Notes under the pieces: generated by a model
Database searches by the model: none
What the model was told of the DNA's origin: nothing
The model's input: only the letters and a program-made list of their open reading frames with translations
NCBI GenBank assembly: GCA_963675135.1
Contig: OY776131.1
Location: 26,403,881-26,467,880 of the forward strand
Direction of reading: 5' to 3'
Source of the DNA: Galeopsis tetrahit
Lineage: Eukaryota; Streptophyta; Magnoliopsida; Lamiales; Lamiaceae
DNA: 64,000 nt
Shown: positions 59,665 to 64,000 of the stretch, in pieces
Layout of the letters: each line of letters begins with the position of its first letter
Position numbering within the stretch: the first letter of the stretch is position 1
Translations under genes and position numbers: made by a program

Positions 59665-60025
59665 TCGCCTTTCTTCGTATTCGTAGAATGGTAAGGCGAG
59701 CAGTCTGATCGTCTTCTTGGAAAGTGGATTTGTTCTCGACAAACAAATCGATTTTGAAATCTTGATGACGTAAATTGGAGGCGGTCGCCTCGTTTCCTAC
59801 GCCGAGCACGCCTTTCGAAGCGCCTTTAATGATGACGGATCTGACATGTGTCAGACGCATGGGCGGCGCATTGAATTTGAATTTGGCGCGTGGGGCGCGT
59901 GCCGACCTCAAAGGTCGCGCGTGGGGTCCACTCGCCGAGCTCTAATTCGGAAATGGCCCCAAATTTTTGGGGAAATTACGGATTTACCCCGTTTTTTGCA
60001 CATGGGTCCCTGCATATGTTTTGCC

Positions 60026-60033
60026 TATAAATA
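60026..60033 (+). promoter_or_regulatory. TATA box for the antisense ORF, gypsy copy 2
   Basis: TATAAATA on the plus strand, 171 bp before the ATG. The 5' UTR contains a 53-bp intron (60145-60197), the same length as in copy 1. Confidence 0.72.
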
Positions 60034-60203
60034 TGACTTTCCTTCTTTTCAAAACACTTTTACCATTTGCAATTTTTCGAATTTCTTCAAGCTTTTCTCT
60101 CAAGTTTTCCGGCGAGTTTGTGGTGGTTCTCGATCGTCGATAAGGTAAACAACTTGCATTTTCTTCTTTAAAACTTCTTTCTCCCCCGTTTCTATAGAAA
60201 AAA

Positions 60204-63057
60204 ATGGATTTTGGTGGTTTTGGTGGTGGTTCCGACGGTGGTCCGCCGCCGTTGGTGGGTGGTTCTAAAGATTCCGGCGGCGGAGACCGTTTGGCTTTGG
60301 CCTTGATAGAGAGGGCATCCTCCTCGGATTCTAGGATTCACTCCCCCAACCCTATAAGTGTTGGACCCCGAGACTTGGGAAAGGCAGTGGTCGTCGACGT
60401 CGACGAACTTGATGAAAGTGATAGGGACGATGCCGACAATGATGCCGAGGAGGGAGATGCCGAGGAAGGTGGCAGCGAGACCGATTCTGATCTACGCGAT
60501 CAAGGTTTGAATCGAGGGGTGGGCGAACAGATAGATACTGCCCAAGTCGAGGAGACCTTGACGAGGAGTCTCCGCGAGGACTTCGAGGAGGTTGTTCAAT
60601 ATGCGGAGAGCATAAAGGACATTTTGAGTGGTAGAGATCGTTTGGATGGCGACGAGGTCTCGAGGGAGGCCTACTATAAATATTTCTGCGAATACCCTCC
60701 TCGAGAGGTTCCTCGCCCGAGCCGAGAAGCTTTCCAATCAATTTATGAAGCAAGCAAGTATGCGAGCACAGTCTCCTCGACCCAGCTAGAAAATTCCCGA
60801 AAGAAGTACCAGCTGCCGGCCGACGTCTGCTTTTTTGTTCCTTGCCCGGATGAGAGGGCCGACCAGCCGCCAGAAGGGATGGTCGCCGTCAACATCGGCA
60901 TGATGGAGGCAGGGCTGAGGTTCCCCCTGCACCCTAGTATCTCAAATTTTCTTCATTTCTTGAAGGTGGCCCCTTCCCAAATCTTGCCGAATGGTTGGTC
61001 GAACCTGATCGGCATTCTTACACTGTTCGGCCTGGTGGCGGCCGAGAATGGATGTCGGAACACATGGCTTAGCCCGAAAGAGATTAACTATCTCCTTCAG
61101 GTGGCCGAGGCCGGAGAGAACGTGGGCCACGGATATTTTTACGTGAGGGGCCGTGATAACTTCAAGTTGATTGAAGGGGTTCCCAACAAGATTAGGGATT
61201 GGAAAACCAACTGGTGGTGGGTAGCCGGGGACTGGAAAAGTCCGGTGAGGCCGGATGGCTCCTCGGATCGCGTTCCCATTCCCACTGAGTATCAAAGAAT
61301 TCGTGGTATGTTATTTTTATTTCTGCTCGCTCTTTCTATACTGACTAACTCCTCATTTTTGTAGGTGAAACTGCTCGTAAGAAGACTGCCGAGCACCTTC
61401 TTACGCCTCTCTTCCAATACCACATTTGCTGTGTTCTCAATCGTCGGTACCTGGAGAGATCCTGTCGCTTCTTGAACAGGGAGTGTATGCGTGAGCGAGC
61501 AGGTCTCAGAGTACCTCCTCATCACTTCACCCGACAATTTCCTCCAGGTATCAACATGTTTCCAAGTTTTGTGAATTTGCTAAGTTTTTTTTTTCAAAAT
61601 TGCTCTTCGTAAATATTGACTCTTCGCTTTTCTTTCTTAGTAGTGGTTCCTGAAAGGGTTGTCACCTATCTTCCTCCAACCGTCGAAGTAAATCGTATAC
61701 TATCGAACAGGATGCTGCAACGGGCGAGGATGCTCCGCGAGCGCAAGGTAGTCGATGGTACTGGCAAGAAAAGGAAGGGGGCGGAGACCTCGGAGGCTCC
61801 ACCTAAGAGAGTTGCTAGAGCAACTCGAGGGGGTGCTTCTCGCCCACCTGCTGCCGAGCAGAGGATCTCGCCGAGGAGATCTCCTCCGCCGAGGGGTAAC
61901 TCGCCTCCCCCTGCACAGGTCGTATCCCCTCCTCCCCGAAGTACTCGGTCGCGAGAGACTGTTACGAGCTCGTCGGCCGGGGAGAGGGCTCCGGGAGACA
62001 ACACACTGCTCGGCTGGGAAGCCGCAAGGGTTGCCAGGTAAACTTTTCATCAATAAGACCTTGGAATATTTTTCAAGTACTTTTTCTAAACCTCTTTTTT
62101 TTCTTTAGGGTTGCCGAGAACTCGGTCGTTGAGCCTTTCAATGACAACCTCCTCGGCTTCTACCGGTCGCGGGATGCGGCCGCTCAAGAACCTTTGGACC
62201 CGCTCGTCCAAAGGGTTATGAAGAATGTTCCCCGGTCGCTGACGACCACTCTGCTCGGCGAGGTGCACAACCAGAGCTCTCTAGAGAACGCGCGCCTGGT
62301 CGCCATCGACCTGACCCGCGCCTCCTACACCGCCGAGAGGCTTGCCGTTCAGATCGCCGAGAGCCGCAAGGTCAGCGAGGAGAGGAGTGCGAGGCTCGTC
62401 CAAATGGCTAAGGCTAAAGCCATCGTTGAGAGGAAAGCGGTCGACCTCGAGGCTAAGTTGGCCGATTCTGAGGCAAAGTTGGCCGATTCTGAGGCAAAGT
62501 TGGCCGATTCTGAGGCTCAACTTGAGACGATTCGAAAGAAGGATCAGGAAGATCTCCAAGAGATCGAACGTCTCCGCGCTCGCCTCAAGATTGCCGAGGA
62601 CGAGGTAAGAACTCTTCAAAACAAATCCTCAACTGGAGAGGAAGAGTTGGCCACTCTTCGGCAACATCTGGTCGAGCTGACGGAAGAGCGAGATGAGACT
62701 ATTGAGGATGCCGGGAGCGTGGCCATGTTATCGGTGGCGCTTACTGCCCATGGGCTCATTCAACAGTTACTGGAAATTTATCCGGGACTGAATGTGACTT
62801 CGCTCGGCGGGTTTTTGGACGACCTCCTTATGAAGGAGAATCCTCAGCCGGAAACAGAACTCCCTCTGCTTCCTTTGATGGAGTTGGGACTCCTGTTCCC
62901 CCGACTGTTGGGTGTTCCGGTCCTCTTCTCGAACCCTCCACAAGACTCCCCACCTCAACCGGGCGAACAAGAAGCTCCTGCCGAGGAGGCTACGAACGAG
63001 GAGGAAGTTGCCGGCGAGCAGGATGCTCCTGCCGAGGAGAATGCTCCAGCAGCTTAG
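60204..63057 (+). CDS. antisense accessory ORF of gypsy copy 2, Transposase_28-like, 4 coding exons
   Basis: Coding exons 60204-61305, 61365-61547, 61644-62037 and 62109-63057 (1102+183+394+949 = 2628 nt, 875 residues), with short GT-AG introns of 59, 96 and 71 bp. The order is a Gly/Ser-rich start, an acidic stretch (DELDESDRDDAD), the globular domain with FPLHPSISNFLHFLKVAPSQ and NGWSNLIGILTLFGL, which I recognise as the 'putative gypsy type transposon' domain, a basic Pro/Arg/Ser-rich part, a coiled coil (about 62300-62700) and an acidic Glu/Ala tail. Function unknown. Transcribed opposite to pol from its own TATA box, and intact here. Confidence 0.85.
62452..62514 (+). repeat. three 21-bp coding repeats (KLADSEA)
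   Basis: Units at 62452, 62473 and 62494 differ by one base. Each adds seven residues, two heptad-like turns, to the coiled coil. Copy 1 has a single unit. Confidence 0.93.
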
Positions 63058-63283
63058 TTTACTTGTATTTTATTTCTGTTTTTTAGGACTGCTCGGCCAT
63101 TAAGGCCTTTTTGTAATTTCAGCCTTCAAGGCTTTTTAATGAATGAAAATCTTTTGCTTATGATGTGTTTGCTTATTTTCTTTATATTGAGTGATCGTCC
63201 TCGTCACTGCTTTTCGATTTATGTTACGATACTTGTCTTTTTAATTTGCCTTTTATTTGTTTTTCATATGCTTGTTTTTTCTT
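63058..63283 (+). other. 3' UTR-like region of the antisense ORF
   Basis: T-rich, with TAATGAATGAAAAT at about 63137, a possible polyadenylation region. No ORF. Confidence 0.45.
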
Positions 63284-63660
63284 GCGAGAACTTTTTAAGA
63301 AAAAGCGCTCGTCTACTCTTGCGAGCACCTTTAAGAAAGGGTGCTCGTCTACTCTTGCGAGCACCTTTAAGAGAGGGTGCTCGTCTTTCCTTGCGAGCAT
63401 CTTTAAAAAAGAGTGCTCGTCTTTCCTTGCGAGCATCTTTAAAAAAGAGTGCTCGTCTTCTCAGAGTTAACCATTCGTCGGTTGAACTCTTTTTGTTTGG
63501 AAAGGCAGTGATCGTCGTCGCCACTACCTCGCGAGCATCTTTAAGAAAGAGTGCTCGTCTTATTAGAGTTAACCATTCGTCGGTTGAAACTCTTTTTGTT
63601 TGGAAGGTAGTGATCGTCGTCGCCACTACCTCGCGAGCATCATTAAAAAAGAGTGCTCGT
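63284..63660. repeat. array of seven GCGAGCAnn..GTGCTCGT hairpins between convergent ORFs
   Basis: Units start at 63284 (degenerate), 63321, 63357, 63393 and 63429 with a 36-bp period, then at 63531 and 63633 with 102-bp spacing. Each has GCGAGCAYC, a TTTAARAAA-type loop and RGTGCTCGT, so every unit can fold as a short hairpin. The two longer units also repeat AGAGTTAACCATTCGTCGG and GTGATCGTCGTCGCCACTA. Confidence 0.93.
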
Positions 63661-63794
63661 CTTTGTTTCCTAGATGGCTACGCAGAGCCTTGTCTAAAAA
63701 TTCAAACTTATCTAACACTTGATGAAATTTAAACTTGACATGTATTTAAATGATGACTAGGTACAAATTATATAATTATGAAAAAATTAAAAAC

Positions 63795-64000
63795 TTACTG
63801 GTAATACTTCTTCAGCTTGACCGCGTTCCATGGGTACTTGCTCGGCTTGCCCTCCAGATCTTCTAGCTCGTACGATCCGTTCAGGAGTGTGCGCGTTATT
63901 CGGTACGGACCCTCCCAAGTCGGGCCAAGTATGCCGATGGACTGCTCCGTCGCCCTCCGAAGTACGAGCTGGCCGATAGTGAATTGGCGAGCACGTACTT
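63795..64000 (-). CDS. gypsy copy 2 pol, C-terminal end (partial)
   Basis: 68 codons to the stop at 63795-63797, open to the window edge. QLVLRR, LGPTWEGPYRI, GSYELEDLEG and PWNAVKLKKYY form the C-terminal domain typical of gypsy integrases of this lineage. This fixes the element as minus-strand and shows that the spliced ORF at 60204-63057 is antisense to it. Confidence 0.88.
   Translation of the reverse strand, partial: VRARQFTIGQLVLRRATEQSIGILGPTWEGPYRITRTLLNGSYELEDLEGKPSKYPWNAVKLKKYYQ

Larger units (their letters stand above)
58915..64000 (-). mobile_element. Gypsy copy 2: Tat-lineage-like element, 3' part, runs off the window
   Basis: From low to high: 3' LTR, polypurine tract, antisense spliced ORF, hairpin array, and the C-terminal end of pol. 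The window ends within integrase. It interrupts Copia-B at 58915. Tat-lineage gypsy elements with an extra ORF in antisense orientation between pol and the 3' LTR are known; assignment here is by that layout. Confidence 0.88.

Noticed and set aside
63284..63660. CRISPR array
   Set aside because: The 36-bp periodic units have no distinct spacers and sit inside a gypsy element. They are tandem hairpins.
63139..63732. 197-codon plus-strand ORF over the hairpin array
   Set aside because: It is a low-complexity translation of the tandem repeats. Several frames and both strands are open there, as expected when the repeat length is a multiple of three.

Overview
The window is a stretch of plant nuclear chromosome. 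It comes from a dicot-like genome, judged from gene content, AT-rich intergenic DNA, Stowaway, Tourist and CACTA elements, and GT-AG introns. Most of it is nested transposable elements around a small gene island. No RNA gene, CRISPR array or bacterial-type operon was seen.

Left block (1-12426): the 3' part of a plus-strand Ty1/copia element ('Copia-L') holds the end of pol, a long accessory ORF (aORF) broken by one stop and one frameshift, a polypurine tract and a 1645-bp 3' LTR. It sits inside the RNase H coding region of a decayed minus-strand Ty3/gypsy element.

Gene island (about 13.0-31.8 kb): four plausible host genes. They are a 60-residue basic peptide gene, a three-exon glyoxalase/VOC-fold gene, a four-exon GH28 polygalacturonase-like gene and, on the minus strand, a six-exon group-B-like MAP kinase with a TEY loop. 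Exon phases add up for the three spliced genes. Between them lie a composite Harbinger-like element, several MITEs, and an odd 2.4-kb copy of Copia-L sequence framed by a perfect 222-bp direct duplication.

Middle (32-39.9 kb): a LINE remnant, short tandem repeats, a complete non-autonomous CACTA element with 3-bp target duplications, and fragments of another copia element.

Right block (39.9-64 kb): a chain of minus-strand LTR retrotransposons, each interrupting the previous one: gypsy copy 1, then Copia-A, then Copia-B, then gypsy copy 2. The gypsy copies look like the Tat lineage. Each carries an intron-containing ORF on the strand opposite to pol, with its own TATA box. All three copia elements carry a long coiled-coil-rich ORF downstream of pol, and their LTRs share a hairpin with a G-rich loop close to the 3' end.

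All family names rest on motif recognition by eye. No database search was possible.
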